The translations under genes were made by a program, and so were the position numbers. Of a DNA stretch of 64,000 nucleotides, positions 39,234 through 49,732 are shown in pieces; position 1 is the first letter of the stretch; the number at the start of each line of letters is the position of its first letter. Source of the DNA: Rhodococcus antarcticus (GTDB taxonomy: Bacteria > Actinomycetota > Actinomycetes > Mycobacteriales > Mycobacteriaceae). The notes beneath the pieces are model-generated. The model searched no databases, had not been told where the DNA came from, and saw only the letters and a list, made by a program, of their open reading frames with translations. The stretch covers positions 682,001 to 746,000 of the forward strand of contig NZ_CP110615.1 in the NCBI RefSeq assembly GCF_026153295.1, written 5' to 3'.

Positions 39234-40661
39234 ATGACCGACCGGCTGAGCGCGGTGGACGCGTCCTTGTTCTACCTCGAGGACAGCACCGCTCCGCAGC
39301 ACGTCGGCGGGGTGTCGGTCTTCGCTCGTCCCCGCTCCGGCTTCGACTACGAGGCGCTCGTGCGCCTGGTGGAGCAGCGCATCGCGCTCGTGCCCCGCTA
39401 CCGGCAGAAGGTGCGCGAGGTCCCGGGACGCCTCGCGCGACCGGTGTGGGTCGATGACACGGACTTCGACATCACCTACCACGTGCGGCGCTCGGCCCTG
39501 CCGAAGCCGGGCTCGCGCGACCAGCTCAACGACCTGGTGGCCCGGCTGACCTCGCGCCCGCTGGACCGCAGCCGGCCGCTGTGGGAGATGTACCTGGTGG
39601 AGGGTCTGGCCCGCGGTCGGTTCGCGGTCATCACCAAGACCCACCAGGCGATGGTCGACGGGGTCGCGGCCCTGGAGATCGGCCAGGTGATCCTCGACGT
39701 CACCGCCCGGCCGCGGGACACCCGCGAGGCGCTGTGGATGCCGCGACCGGAGCCCGGGAGCGTGCAGCTGGTGGCCGACGCGGTGCGCGAGGCCGTGCAG
39801 CGTCCCGGTGAGGCCGTGGACACCGTGCGCTGGGCGGTGCGGGACGCCGCCGCCACCGTGGGCAAGGTGGCCGAGGCCGTGGGTGGGCTGACCCAGACCA
39901 TCGGTGGTGTCCTGCGCACGGCGGCGAGCCCGGCCCCCACGAGCCCGCTCAACGTCGCCATCTCCCGTCAGCGCCGCTTCGCCGTCGCGACCACGCGGCT
40001 GGAGGACTACCGCAAGGTCCGGGCCGTGCACGGGGGCACCGTCAACGACGTGGTCCTCGCGGTGGTGGCCGGGGCCATGCGCAACTGGCTGCTCTCCCGC
40101 GGGGAGGCGGTGACGGCGTCGACGACGGTCAAGGCCATGGTGCCGATGTCGGTCACCGGTCAGTCCGACGGTGTCCCGGGGGCGGGCGGGGCGGGCTCGC
40201 CCGGCAGCCAGGTCTCCTCGTTCGTCGTCGACCTGCCCGCCGGGGAGCCGAACCCCGTGGTGCGGCTGTCCCAGGTGGCGCACGCCACCCGCGCGCACGC
40301 CGAGTCCGGCCGCTCGGTGGGAGCCGACACGCTGGTGCGGATGTCCGGCTTCGCCCCGCCGACCCTGCACGCGATGGGCGCGAGGGTGGCGGGTTCGCTG
40401 GCCCGCCGAACCTTCAACGTGCTCGTCACGAACGTGCCCGGACCGCAGCTCCCCCTGTACGCCACCGGCGCGAAGATGCTGGAGATGTACCCCGTGGTGC
40501 CGCTGTCGAGGAACCAGGCGCTCACCATCGGGCTGACCTCCTACGACGGCGGCGTCTACTACGGGCTCAACGCCGACCGGGACGCCATGGGCGACGTGGA
40601 GGTGCTGGCGGCGCTCATCACCGAGGCGCTCGAGGAGCTCGTCGGTACGGTCACCCCATGA
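39234..40661 (+). CDS. WS/DGAT family wax ester synthase / diacylglycerol acyltransferase
   Basis: 475 residues, full length for the family that makes triacylglycerol or wax esters. Seen: RLSAVDASLFYLEDSTAPQH, PLDRSRPLWEMYLVEGL, the active-site region TKTHQAMVDG (residues 135-143), NDVVLAVVAGAMRNWL and NVLVTNVPGPQLPLY. The catalytic motif HHxxxDG reads H-Q-A-M-V-D-G, so the second His, thought to be the general base, is Gln138. Synteny with Rv3234c (tgs3) is recalled. ATG 39234 has CAGGAT 6 nt upstream and no Shine-Dalgarno. It is expected at lipid droplets or the membrane. Confidence 0.88.
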   Translation: MTDRLSAVDASLFYLEDSTAPQHVGGVSVFARPRSGFDYEALVRLVEQRIALVPRYRQKVREVPGRLARPVWVDDTDFDITYHVRRSALPKPGSRDQLNDLVARLTSRPLDRSRPLWEMYLVEGLARGRFAVITKTHQAMVDGVAALEIGQVILDVTARPRDTREALWMPRPEPGSVQLVADAVREAVQRPGEAVDTVRWAVRDAAATVGKVAEAVGGLTQTIGGVLRTAASPAPTSPLNVAISRQRRFAVATTRLEDYRKVRAVHGGTVNDVVLAVVAGAMRNWLLSRGEAVTASTTVKAMVPMSVTGQSDGVPGAGGAGSPGSQVSSFVVDLPAGEPNPVVRLSQVAHATRAHAESGRSVGADTLVRMSGFAPPTLHAMGARVAGSLARRTFNVLVTNVPGPQLPLYATGAKMLEMYPVVPLSRNQALTIGLTSYDGGVYYGLNADRDAMGDVEVLAALITEALEELVGTVTP

Positions 40662-40671
40662 GGTGCGCAGC

Positions 40672-41181
40672 GTGAGGGTCTTCGTGCCGGTGACGGTGGC
40701 GATGCTGGGCTCGCTGGTGGCCGAGGGGGAGCTGTGGGTGGCCGGCGGCACGGCGTTCGCGCTGACCCCGGCCCTGCGGGAGGCCTACGCGAGCGGCGAC
40801 GAGGAGGAGCTCTCCTACGCCGCGATGTCCGAGGCCGCCCGTGCGTCGCTGCGGCTGCTCGCCGCCGAGCTCGACGGCGCCGAGCCGGGTGCGGTGGTCG
40901 TGCGCCGGGTGGTGCTCAGCGCGGACGTGGACGAGGTCACCCTGCGCCCGGACCTCGACGACGCCGTGGTGCGCCTGCGCGGCCCGCTGACCCTGGCCGA
41001 GGTCACCTCGGCCCACGTCGACCTGGCCGGGGCCGAGGACGCCGTGCGGGCCGCGGTGGGCGCGGTGGACGAGGCCGACATGGGCGACCTCGACGCGGAG
41101 TTCCTGCTGGGCGAGGTCGCCGACCACGAGCTCGCCTGGTACGACGCCCAGGAGCTGGGCTTCCTCGTCGAGCTGCTCTAG
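40672..41181 (+). CDS. DUF6912 family protein
   Basis: 169 residues beginning [20 protein letters not shown] and containing [39 protein letters not shown] and a C-terminal [20 protein letters not shown]. This strongly patterned actinobacterial family has no assigned function. GTG 40672 places AGGTG about 8 nt upstream; an in-frame GTG three codons earlier is an alternative. The gene starts 10 bp after the acyltransferase stop and is likely cotranscribed. Confidence 0.78.
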   Translation: MRVFVPVTVAMLGSLVAEGELWVAGGTAFALTPALREAYASGDEEELSYAAMSEAARASLRLLAAELDGAEPGAVVVRRVVLSADVDEVTLRPDLDDAVVRLRGPLTLAEVTSAHVDLAGAEDAVRAAVGAVDEADMGDLDAEFLLGEVADHELAWYDAQELGFLVELL

Positions 41182-41221
41182 CCGGGCGGCGGGCGGGACC
41201 GGCGCCGGGCACCATGGCGGG

Positions 41222-41647
41222 GTGGCCCACCGCTCGCGCAGCTCCGCCCCCGTCGAGGACCGTGCGGACAAGGTGTGCGCCGTGTGCGGGCGCACCATCA
41301 CCTGGCGGGCGAAGTGGGCACGGGACTGGCCGCAGGTGCGCCACTGCTCCGACGCGTGCCGGGCCCGGGCGCGCTCCGGTGCGGGGGAGCGCGAGGAGCT
41401 CGAGGCCGCGCTCCGCGAGCGGCTGGCCCGCTGCTCCGCCGGGACCACGGCGTGTCCCTCGGAGGTCGCACGGGCCGTGCACGCCGCGCGGGGAGGCAGC
41501 GGTGACGGGTGGCGCGACCTGATGGAGCCCGTGCGCCAGGCTGCGCGGCGCCTCGCGGCCGACGGTGAGCTCGAGATCACCCAGAACGGTGTGGTGGTCG
41601 ACCCGTCGCGCGCGAAGGGCCCGGTGCGGCTGCGACCGGTGCGCTGA
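41222..41647 (+). CDS. DUF2256-DUF3253 fusion protein
   Basis: 141 residues joining two domains usually met as separate proteins. Residues ~17-51 are DUF2256 ([31 protein letters not shown]), a four-Cys zinc-ribbon. Residues ~60-138 are DUF3253 ([63 protein letters not shown]), which looks like a winged helix. DUF2256 is often found with cryptochrome/photolyase genes, and here a photolyase-like gene lies 34 bp away in convergent orientation. No direct functional evidence. CACCAT lies 6 nt before the GTG. Confidence 0.82.
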   Translation: MAHRSRSSAPVEDRADKVCAVCGRTITWRAKWARDWPQVRHCSDACRARARSGAGEREELEAALRERLARCSAGTTACPSEVARAVHAARGGSGDGWRDLMEPVRQAARRLAADGELEITQNGVVVDPSRAKGPVRLRPVR

Positions 41648-41681
41648 GGGGGGCCGCACCCGGGCGGGGTGGTGTGCGGGG

Positions 41682-42899
41682 TCAACCCCGGCCGACCGAC
41701 CTCCGCCACGCGCTGAAGCTCTGCACCGGGCCCGCTCCCGGTCGGCGCAGCCACGGCCACGGGTGCAGCTCGGCGGGTTCCACCCGTCGCGCCAGGCGGC
41801 GGAACCCGGGCACGGGGGCCGTCGTCACCGCCACCGCGCGCCCGGCGAGCACCTGAGCGGGCCGACCCAGGTGCACCTCCAGCTCCCGGTCGGCCCCGAG
41901 CTCGGCCAGGCACTGCGCCAGGAACACCAGCCGTGCTCCGGCCAGCCGCAGCGACGTCAGCAGCGGCTCGTCCAGCACGAACACCACCGGCAGGTCCGGG
42001 TTCGCCGCCAGTGCCGGGTCGGAGGTCCCCAGGGACTCCGCGGTGAGCCACACGGCCTCGGGCTCGGCCGTGCGGACCACCTCCCGCGGTCCGGCGGTGG
42101 CGGACACGTCGGGGTCGGCGGCCAGCAGGTCCTCGCGCGGCAGCCACCGGGTGTCCTGGTCGGCCGGCCAGTCCTGGATGGGGCACGCCTGGTTCAGCGC
42201 GCACCCCTCGCACAGCCCGGGCGCGCGCTTGCGCACCTGCCACCGGCTGAAGCCGTAGGGCTTGCCGGAGCCCGCCCCCGTGGTCCACTGCCACCCGAGC
42301 CGGTTGGCCGCGCGCGAGCCGTCGAGCAGCTGGGCGAACATCTCGTCCTCGCCCGCCGCCCAGTCCCAGCCGGCCCGCACGGTCCACTGCGAGCTGAGCC
42401 ACATCCGGGTCTGGTTGACCATCCAGCCGTCGGTCTCGAGCTCGGTGAGCGCGCTGTCCACGCAGGCCATGGCGCGGGGCCACGGCTGCTCCCAGGTGCG
42501 CTGCGGCCGGGGGGGTTCGGCCCGCAGGGCGGTGCGGGTCCGGGTCCCCGCCCTGGCGTAGAGGTGCCGGGCGTACTCCTGCCAGAGCAGCTCGTCGCGG
42601 AACTTGTCCCGGTCGCGGGTCGGGGCGTCGGCCGCGGCGGCCCAGACGTCGGGCAGCGGGAGCAGGCCGTGACGGATGTAGGGGGAGAGCCCGGTGGCGC
42701 CGCGTCGACCGACCGGGAGCACCTCGTTGCGGCGGCTGGCGTAGCCGGTCAGGTCGAGGGTGGCGAGGGCGGCGTCGGCCGCGCTCTGCCCACCCCGGAA
42801 CCGCCGCGACGCCCGCACCCCGTCCCGGGTGAGGTGGCCGAGGTGCTCGGCCACCCAGGCCGGGGCGTCGTCGGTGGGGGGAGCTGGCAGCAGGGTCAC
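41682..42899 (-). CDS. Cryptochrome/photolyase-related FAD-binding protein with rearranged domains
   Basis: 405 residues. Residues ~1-250 match the helical FAD-binding half of photolyases (RFRGGQSAADAALATLDLTG, GATGLSPYIRHGLLPLPDVW, RDELLWQEYARHLYAR, MVNQTRMWLSSQWTVR, NRLGWQWTTGAGS). Residues ~304-375 resemble part of the alpha/beta antenna domain (PVVFVLDEPLLTSLRL, LVFLAQCLAELG, LEVHLGRPAQVLAG), which in ordinary photolyases precedes the FAD half. Between them is a cysteine cluster C230-x2-C233-x5-C239 followed by Pro. Light-driven repair or signalling is possible but untested. CACCCT lies 6 nt before the GTG. Divergent from the GntR gene. Confidence 0.75.
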   Translation of the reverse strand: MTLLPAPPTDDAPAWVAEHLGHLTRDGVRASRRFRGGQSAADAALATLDLTGYASRRNEVLPVGRRGATGLSPYIRHGLLPLPDVWAAAADAPTRDRDKFRDELLWQEYARHLYARAGTRTRTALRAEPPRPQRTWEQPWPRAMACVDSALTELETDGWMVNQTRMWLSSQWTVRAGWDWAAGEDEMFAQLLDGSRAANRLGWQWTTGAGSGKPYGFSRWQVRKRAPGLCEGCALNQACPIQDWPADQDTRWLPREDLLAADPDVSATAGPREVVRTAEPEAVWLTAESLGTSDPALAANPDLPVVFVLDEPLLTSLRLAGARLVFLAQCLAELGADRELEVHLGRPAQVLAGRAVAVTTAPVPGFRRLARRVEPAELHPWPWLRRPGAGPVQSFSAWRRSVGRG

Positions 42900-42953
42900 G
42901 TGGCCAGGGTGCGGTCTGGGCCCAGCCGCCGCGAGTCGGGCGGACGGGTGCGC

Positions 42954-42983
42954 TTGACGGGAGGCAGTGCCATGTCACATGGT
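42954..42983 (+). promoter_or_regulatory. Promoter of the GntR-aldehyde dehydrogenase operon with overlapping palindrome
   Basis: TTGACG (42954-42959) and CATGGT (42978-42983) are 18 bp apart; the GTG start at 42991 follows 7 nt after the -10, implying a leaderless mRNA. The palindrome CCATG-TCA-CATGG (42970-42982) covers the -10 box, an ideal place for autorepression by the GntR protein. Confidence 0.55.
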
Positions 42984-42990
42984 TGCACGC

Positions 42991-43688
42991 GTGACCTCCG
43001 CTCCCGCCCTGCGCACCCTGGTCGGGTCGCCGAGCCTTCGGGCGCAGGTGGGCCAGCAGCTGCGCGACGCGCTCGTCGCGGGCGAGCTGGTGCCCGGGGT
43101 CGTCTACTCCGCCCCCGTGCTCGGCACCCAGCTCGGCGTCTCGGCCACCCCCGTCCGGGAGGCCATGCTCGACCTCGTCCGCGACGGGCTGGTGGAGACC
43201 GTGCGCAACAAGGGGTTCCGGGTGGTGGAGCTCTCGCCGCAGCGGTTGGCCGACCTGCTCGCCGTGCGGGCCGACCTCGAGTCCGCCGGTCTCGCCCGGG
43301 TGGCGGCCGCACCGCGGGACGACCTGGAGGAGCTGGAGGTGCTGCTGGCCGACATGGCCGCGGCGGGGGCCCGTGGGGACGTCCGCGGCTACGTCGAGGC
43401 CGACCGGCGCTTCCACCTCGGCCTGCTCGCCCTGGACGGCAACGTGCTGCTGCTCGAGCTGGTGACGGACCTGCGCAGCCGGACCCAGCTGCACGGCCTC
43501 GCCCCGCTCGCCGGGGAGCCGCTGGCCCACACCGCCACCGAGCACCACGCGCTGCTCGACGCCGTCCGCCGCGGGGACCCCGCCACGGCGTCCGCCCTCA
43601 TGCGCACCCACATCGCCCACGTCGCCGACCGGTGGACGGGCACGACCCCCTCGAGCACCCCCACCCCCGAGCACCAGGAGGCCCCCTG

Positions 43689-43689
<1 letters not shown>
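42991..43689 (+). CDS. GntR-family (FCD/FadR-type) transcriptional regulator
   Basis: 232 residues. N-terminal winged helix (~8-75: SLRAQVGQQLRDALVAGELV, LGTQLGVSATPVREAMLDLV, GLVETVRNKGFRVVEL) and a C-terminal all-helical FCD domain (~85-215) with the metal/ligand residues in YVEADRRFHLGLL and HHALLDAVRRGD. FCD regulators sense organic acids and usually repress adjacent genes. The stop overlaps the next ATG (TGATG), so it is coupled to a P5C dehydrogenase and probably controls it. GTG 42991 fits the promoter; ATG 42979 is an alternative with four extra residues. Confidence 0.87.
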
Positions 43690-45317
<1,628 letters not shown>

Positions 45318-45322
45318 GAGCG

Positions 45323-45361
45323 GTCCCCGCGCCCGCCACCACCCGGGCCGGGCGCGGGGAC
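45323..45361. terminator. Bidirectional terminator
   Basis: Perfect 13-bp stem (45323-45335 with 45349-45361) in the 49-bp gap between the convergent pruA and rsgA stop codons. Confidence 0.75.
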
Positions 45362-45366
45362 GGGGC

Positions 45367-46377
45367 TCAGGACCAGGGATCGCCGGAGCTCAGCGCGACC
45401 AACAGCCGCCGGACGGCCTCCGCGCGCCGCCACGCCGAGCCCGTGAGCCCGTCCAGCGCGCACTCGGGGTCGGCGGGCGGGCCCAGGTGCGTGCAGCCAC
45501 GCGGGCACTCCGCCGCGACCTCGGCCAGGTCGGGGAAGGCCGCGACCACGTCCCCCGCGCTGACGTGGGCCAGCCCGAAGCTGCGGATGCCCGGGGTGTC
45601 CACCACCCACCCCGCGGCCGTGCCGTCCGCGCGCAGCGGCAGCGGCAGCGCCACCGACTGGGTGGACGTGTGCCGCCCCTTGCCCACCCCGCTCACCACG
45701 CCCACGGCCCGGTGCGCCTGCGGCACCAGGCGGTTCACCAGGGTCGACTTGCCCACCCCGGAGTGGCCGATCATGCAGGTCGTCTGCCCGTCCAGCACGG
45801 CGCGCACCTGCTCGAGCGGGGTGTCGCGGTCCATCGCCACCACAGGCACCTCGAGGTCGGCGTAGGCCGCCGCGAACTCCGTGGGGTCGGCCAGGTCGGC
45901 CTTGGTCAGGCACAGCACGGGTCGCAGGCCGCCGACGTAGGCCGCGACGAGGCAGCGGTCCACCAGCCCGGTGCGCGGGGGCGGGTCGGCCAGCGCGACG
46001 ACCACCAGCAGCTGGTCGGCGTTCGCGACCACCACGCGCTCGAAGGGGTCGGTGTCGTCGGCGGTGCGCCGGAGCACGGTCCGGCGCTCGTGCACCCGCA
46101 CGATGCGGGCCAGGGTGTCCACCGCTCCGGTGAGGTCGCCCACCAGCGACACCCGGTCGCCCACCACCACCGGGGTGCGGCCCATCTCCCGGGCCCGCAT
46201 GGCCACGATCGGCCGCGCGGGGTCCCCGTCGAGCACGCAGCCCCACCGCCCCCGGTCCACCGCCACCACCAGGGCGGTCTCGGCGTCCAGGTGCTCGGGC
46301 CGGGTCTTGGTCCGGGGGCGGGAGCCGCGACCGGGTCGGATCTTGGCGTCCGACTCGTCGTACACCCGCTTGCTCAC
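45367..46377 (-). CDS. rsgA: Ribosome small subunit-dependent GTPase A
   Basis: 336 residues. Circularly permuted GTPase: N-terminal OB-fold, then G4 LTKADLAD, G1 [17 protein letters not shown]2/G3 [12 protein letters not shown] and [13 protein letters not shown], and a C-terminal zinc knuckle [16 protein letters not shown] (three Cys and one His). RsgA matures the 30S subunit. Its first four bases overlap the aroA stop, an arrangement conserved in mycobacteria (Rv3228-Rv3227). Confidence 0.93.
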   Translation of the reverse strand: MSKRVYDESDAKIRPGRGSRPRTKTRPEHLDAETALVVAVDRGRWGCVLDGDPARPIVAMRAREMGRTPVVVGDRVSLVGDLTGAVDTLARIVRVHERRTVLRRTADDTDPFERVVVANADQLLVVVALADPPPRTGLVDRCLVAAYVGGLRPVLCLTKADLADPTEFAAAYADLEVPVVAMDRDTPLEQVRAVLDGQTTCMIGHSGVGKSTLVNRLVPQAHRAVGVVSGVGKGRHTSTQSVALPLPLRADGTAAGWVVDTPGIRSFGLAHVSAGDVVAAFPDLAEVAAECPRGCTHLGPPADPECALDGLTGSAWRRAEAVRRLLVALSSGDPWS

Positions 46378-47627
46378 GCGAGCATCCGTGCCCACATCGA
46401 GGTGAAGCCCGGCAGCGTCTTGGCCGTGGTGCCGACGTCGTCGACCTGCAGGCCGGGGACCACGAGCCCCAGCACGGCTCCGGCGGTGGCCATCCGGTGG
46501 TCGGCGTAGGAGCTCCACGCCCGCGCCGGGGCGGTGAGCGGAGCCGGGGTGACGACGAGCCCGTCGGCGGTCTCCCGCGCCCCGCAGCCCAGCGCGGTCA
46601 GCTCGATGACCAGCGCGGCGAGCCGGTCGGTCTCGTGCCCGCGCAGGTGGGCGATCCCCCGCAGCGTGGACGGCCCGTCGGCCACCGCGCACAGGGCTGC
46701 GATGGTGGGGGTCAGCTCGCCGACGTCGTGCAGGTCGAGCTCCACCCCCACCAGCCGGGTCGGGCCGGTCACGGTCAGCGCACCGCCGGCGAGCGACACG
46801 CTGCAGCCCATCCGGACCAGCACGTCCCGGATCGCGTGGCCGGGCTGGGTGGTGGTGCTCGGCCATCCCGGGATGGTCACGGTGCCGCCGGTGACGGCCG
46901 CGGCGGCGAGGAACGGGGTGGCGTTGGACAGGTCCGGCTCGACGTCCCACTCGTGCGCGCCCACGGGCCCGGGGCTCACCCGCCAGACGTCCGGGACCGT
47001 GTCGTCCACGTCCACCCCGACCGCGCGCAGCATGGCCACGGTCATGTCCAGGTGCGGCCGGGACGGGACGGGCGGGCCCACGTGGCGCACCACCAGCCCG
47101 CGGTCGTAGCGCGCACCGGAGAGCAGCAGGCCGGAGACGAACTGCGAGGAGGCTGACGCGTCCAGCTCCACCTCGCCCCCGCGCACCGAGCCGGTACCGC
47201 GGACGGTGAACGGCAGCGCGTCGCCGGACACGTCCACCCCGAGGGTCCGCAGGGCCCCGAGCACCGTGGACATCGGGCGGGTGCGCGCGTGCGCGTCGCC
47301 GTCCATCCGCACGTCACCGTCCGCGAGTGCGGCCAGGGCGGGCAGGAAGCGCATGACGGTGCCGGCGAGCCCGCAGTCCACGTCCACGTCGCCCCGCAGC
47401 GGACCCGGGGTGACCGCGGTCGAGAGGTCAACGCCGACGCCGAGCGATCGCAGCGCCGCCGCCATCAGCTCGGTGTCCCGGCTCACCAGCGCACCCCGCA
47501 CGAGGGAGCCCCCGTCGGCCAGCGCGGCGAGCACCAGCACCCGGTTGGTGATCGACTTCGAGCCCGGCACGGTCACGGTGGCCCGGACGGGCGCGGTGGC
47601 GGCCGGTGCGGGCCAGGTGGTGGTCAC
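46374..47627 (-). CDS. aroA: 3-phosphoshikimate 1-carboxyvinyltransferase (EPSP synthase)
   Basis: 417 residues, sixth step of the shikimate pathway. Seen: [74 protein letters not shown] and [20 protein letters not shown]. The class-defining loop around residue ~75 reads [10 protein letters not shown], as in other actinobacteria. GTG 47627 is chosen because the family begins 10-20 residues before PGSKS and longer frames would run into the divergent hydrolase promoter. GATGAT lies 6 nt upstream; there is no Shine-Dalgarno. Confidence 0.93.
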   Translation of the reverse strand: MTTTWPAPAATAPVRATVTVPGSKSITNRVLVLAALADGGSLVRGALVSRDTELMAAALRSLGVGVDLSTAVTPGPLRGDVDVDCGLAGTVMRFLPALAALADGDVRMDGDAHARTRPMSTVLGALRTLGVDVSGDALPFTVRGTGSVRGGEVELDASASSQFVSGLLLSGARYDRGLVVRHVGPPVPSRPHLDMTVAMLRAVGVDVDDTVPDVWRVSPGPVGAHEWDVEPDLSNATPFLAAAAVTGGTVTIPGWPSTTTQPGHAIRDVLVRMGCSVSLAGGALTVTGPTRLVGVELDLHDVGELTPTIAALCAVADGPSTLRGIAHLRGHETDRLAALVIELTALGCGARETADGLVVTPAPLTAPARAWSSYADHRMATAGAVLGLVVPGLQVDDVGTTAKTLPGFTSMWARMLA

Positions 47628-47655
47628 CGCACGATCATCCCGCACCCGTGCCAGC

Positions 47656-48291
47656 ATGACGCCCGTGGCCGAGCGCGGTGTCGTGAGCAGGGAGATCGAG
47701 ACCCCGCACGGTCCCGCCCGGGTGCACGTCCACCTCGTCGCCGGGCCCGTCGGGGCGCTCGTGCTGGGCCACGGCGCCGGGGGAGGGGTGTCCGCGCCGG
47801 ACCTCGTCGCCGTGGTGGACGCCGCCCTCGGCCTGCACGTCACCGTGGTCACCGTCGAGCAGCCCTACCGGGTGGCCGGCCGCCGGGCGCCTGCCCCCGC
47901 GCGGCAGCTCGATGCCGCCTGGGAGGCGGTGCTGGCCGACCTGGTCGGGGCCGAGCTGGCCGGGCTGCCGCTCGTGGTGGGCGGGCGGTCCTCCGGCGCG
48001 CGCGTGGCCTGCCGCACCTCGGCGTGCGTCGGGGCGGTGGCGGTGCTCTGCCTGGCCTTCCCGCTGGTCCCGCCCCGGGCCGCCACGCCCACCACCCGCG
48101 CCCCCGAGCTGGACGCCGTGGCGGTCCGGGTGCTGGTGGTCCAGGGCGCCCGCGACCGGTTCGGCCGACCCGAGCCGGCCCCCGGGCGCGAGGTGGTGCT
48201 GGTCCCGGGTGACCACAGCCTGCACACCGATCCCGCCGCGGTGGTCGCCGCCGTCGCGGCCTGGCTGCCGGCGGTGCTCAGCCGCGGGTGA
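47656..48291 (+). CDS. Small alpha/beta hydrolase (KANL3/TEX30-like)
   Basis: 211 residues. A compact alpha/beta-hydrolase: [16 protein letters not shown] (oxyanion loop), [19 protein letters not shown] (nucleophile elbow with Ser in G-R-S-S-G), [18 protein letters not shown] (acid) and [13 protein letters not shown] (catalytic His). The triad is therefore complete. Hydrolysed substrate unknown; family resembles dienelactone hydrolase relatives. Start ATG 47656; a GTG inside could shorten it by about 9 residues. The 3' end overlaps the convergent YbaK gene by 14 bp. Confidence 0.8.
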   Translation: MTPVAERGVVSREIETPHGPARVHVHLVAGPVGALVLGHGAGGGVSAPDLVAVVDAALGLHVTVVTVEQPYRVAGRRAPAPARQLDAAWEAVLADLVGAELAGLPLVVGGRSSGARVACRTSACVGAVAVLCLAFPLVPPRAATPTTRAPELDAVAVRVLVVQGARDRFGRPEPAPGREVVLVPGDHSLHTDPAAVVAAVAAWLPAVLSRG

Positions 48292-48754
48292 TCGCCGCCG
48301 CCACCGCCCCGGTCAGCCGCACCAGCTCGGCGGGGTCCAGCTCCACCTCGAGCCCGCGCTGCCCGGCGCTGCACAGGACGGTGTCGTGCAGCAGCACCTC
48401 GTCGTGCACCACGGTGGGCAGGGTGCTCCGCTGGCCCAGCGGCGACACCCCACCGAGGACGTAGCCGGTCGAGCGCTCGGCGGCCCGCCGGTTGGCCAGC
48501 TGCCCACGGCGGCCCCCCAGCGCGGCGGCGGCGGCCTTGAGGTCGAGCTGGTGCGGGACCGGGAGCACGGCCACCGCGAGCGCGCCGTCGACCTCGATGA
48601 CGAGGGTCTTGAGCACCCGCTCGCCGTCCACGCCGAGGGCGTCGACCGCCTCGCTGCCGTAGTCGGTGGAGCGGGCGTCGTGGGCGTAGGCGTGCACCTG
48701 GTGCGCCACCCCGGCCGCCGCGAGGGCCGCCGTCGCCCTGCTCGCGCGTGCCAC
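48278..48754 (-). CDS. ybaK: Cys-tRNA(Pro)/aminoacyl-tRNA deacylase YbaK
   Basis: 158 residues, standard length. Seen: HDARSTDYGSEAVDALGVDG, RVLKTLVIEVDG (the conserved Lys), AVLPVPHQLDLKAAAAAL, YVLGGVSPLGQRSTLPTVV (G-x-x-S-P-x-G loop). YbaK edits mischarged Cys-tRNA(Pro). Its start is divergent from sigH, and the SigH-type promoter lies 18 bp upstream of its start, reading away from it. Confidence 0.9.
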   Translation of the reverse strand: MARASRATAALAAAGVAHQVHAYAHDARSTDYGSEAVDALGVDGERVLKTLVIEVDGALAVAVLPVPHQLDLKAAAAALGGRRGQLANRRAAERSTGYVLGGVSPLGQRSTLPTVVHDEVLLHDTVLCSAGQRGLEVELDPAELVRLTGAVAAAITRG

Positions 48755-48771
48755 CGCCGGACCGTAGCCGG

Positions 48772-48797
48772 GGAACAGCCCACCGCGGCACCGTGTT
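48772..48797 (+). promoter_or_regulatory. SigH/SigR-type promoter of sigH
   Basis: GGAAC (48772-48776) and GTT (48795-48797) are separated by exactly 18 bp, matching the SigR/SigH consensus GGAAT/C-N18-GTT. Transcription would start near 48804, about 68 nt before ATG 48872. Confidence 0.75.
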
Positions 48798-48871
48798 GAC
48801 GCTCCTAGGACCGCAGGACCTCACCCGAGCCCCACCCGGGAGGGGTCCGTGACCACGAGCGAGGAGTCTTC

Positions 48872-49732
48872 ATGTCAGTGCAGTGCCCGGTGCGCAGCCC
48901 CATCGCCGTGCTCGAGGTGCTCCGAGCCGCGCCCGCCCGCCCGGCCCCGGTAGCCTCGGCAGGTGCCCGGGTGCGCACGGCAGTGCTGACCGGCCCGGGT
49001 GCGCACGGCGGAAGGAGCACGGTGGTCACCACGTCAGGACCGGCCCAGGTCGGGTCCCAGGACCTCGAGGCCAGGGCCGACGCGGAGCGCGCGGCAGAGC
49101 TGGACACGGCGGCGCGCGCCCAGGCGGCGATCGACCAGCAGACGGAGACGGCGGACCAGCGGACCGCCCGGTTCGAGCGTGACGCCATGCCGTTGATCGA
49201 CCAGCTCTACGGCGCTGCGCTGCGCATGACGCGCAACCCCGCGGACGCCGAGGACCTGGTGCAGGAGGCCTTCCTCAAGGCGTACGCGGCGTTCGGGTCG
49301 TTCACCGCGGGCACCAACCTCAAGGCGTGGATGTACCGCATCCTCACCAACACCTACATCAACGGGTACCGGAAGAAGCAGCGCCAGCCGCAGCAGTACC
49401 CCACCGACGAGATCACTGACTGGCAGCTGGCGGACGCCGCCGAGCACACCAGCCGCGGTCTGCGCTCGGCGGAGGTGGAGGCGCTGGACCTGCTGCCGGA
49501 CTCCGAGATCAAGAACGCGCTGCAGGAGCTCCCCGAGGACTTCCGGATGGCGGTGTACTACGCCGATGTCGAAGGGTTCGCCTACAAGGAGATCGCCGAG
49601 ATCATGGGCACCCCCATCGGGACGGTGATGTCCAGGCTCCACCGCGGCCGCAAGCAGCTGCGCGGGCTCCTCGGCGACGTGGCGCGCGAGCGCGGCTTCG
49701 TCAAGGCCGAGACCGTGGCGGCGGCGAAGTGA
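48872..49732 (+). CDS. sigH: ECF sigma factor SigH (SigR type), with a second internal start
   Basis: 286 residues from ATG 48872 (GAGGAG 5 nt upstream) or 236 from GTG 49022 (GGAAGGAG 4 nt upstream). Core ECF12-type sigma: region 2 [60 protein letters not shown]; region 4 [20 protein letters not shown] then [20 protein letters not shown]. Near-identical phrases occur in M. tuberculosis SigH. It directs thiol-oxidative and heat stress genes and its own gene. The 50-residue Ala/Arg/Pro-rich extension has no homology I recognise, like the extended unstable SigR isoform of Streptomyces. GTGA overlap with the anti-sigma gene. Confidence 0.95.
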   Translation: MSVQCPVRSPIAVLEVLRAAPARPAPVASAGARVRTAVLTGPGAHGGRSTVVTTSGPAQVGSQDLEARADAERAAELDTAARAQAAIDQQTETADQRTARFERDAMPLIDQLYGAALRMTRNPADAEDLVQEAFLKAYAAFGSFTAGTNLKAWMYRILTNTYINGYRKKQRQPQQYPTDEITDWQLADAAEHTSRGLRSAEVEALDLLPDSEIKNALQELPEDFRMAVYYADVEGFAYKEIAEIMGTPIGTVMSRLHRGRKQLRGLLGDVARERGFVKAETVAAAK

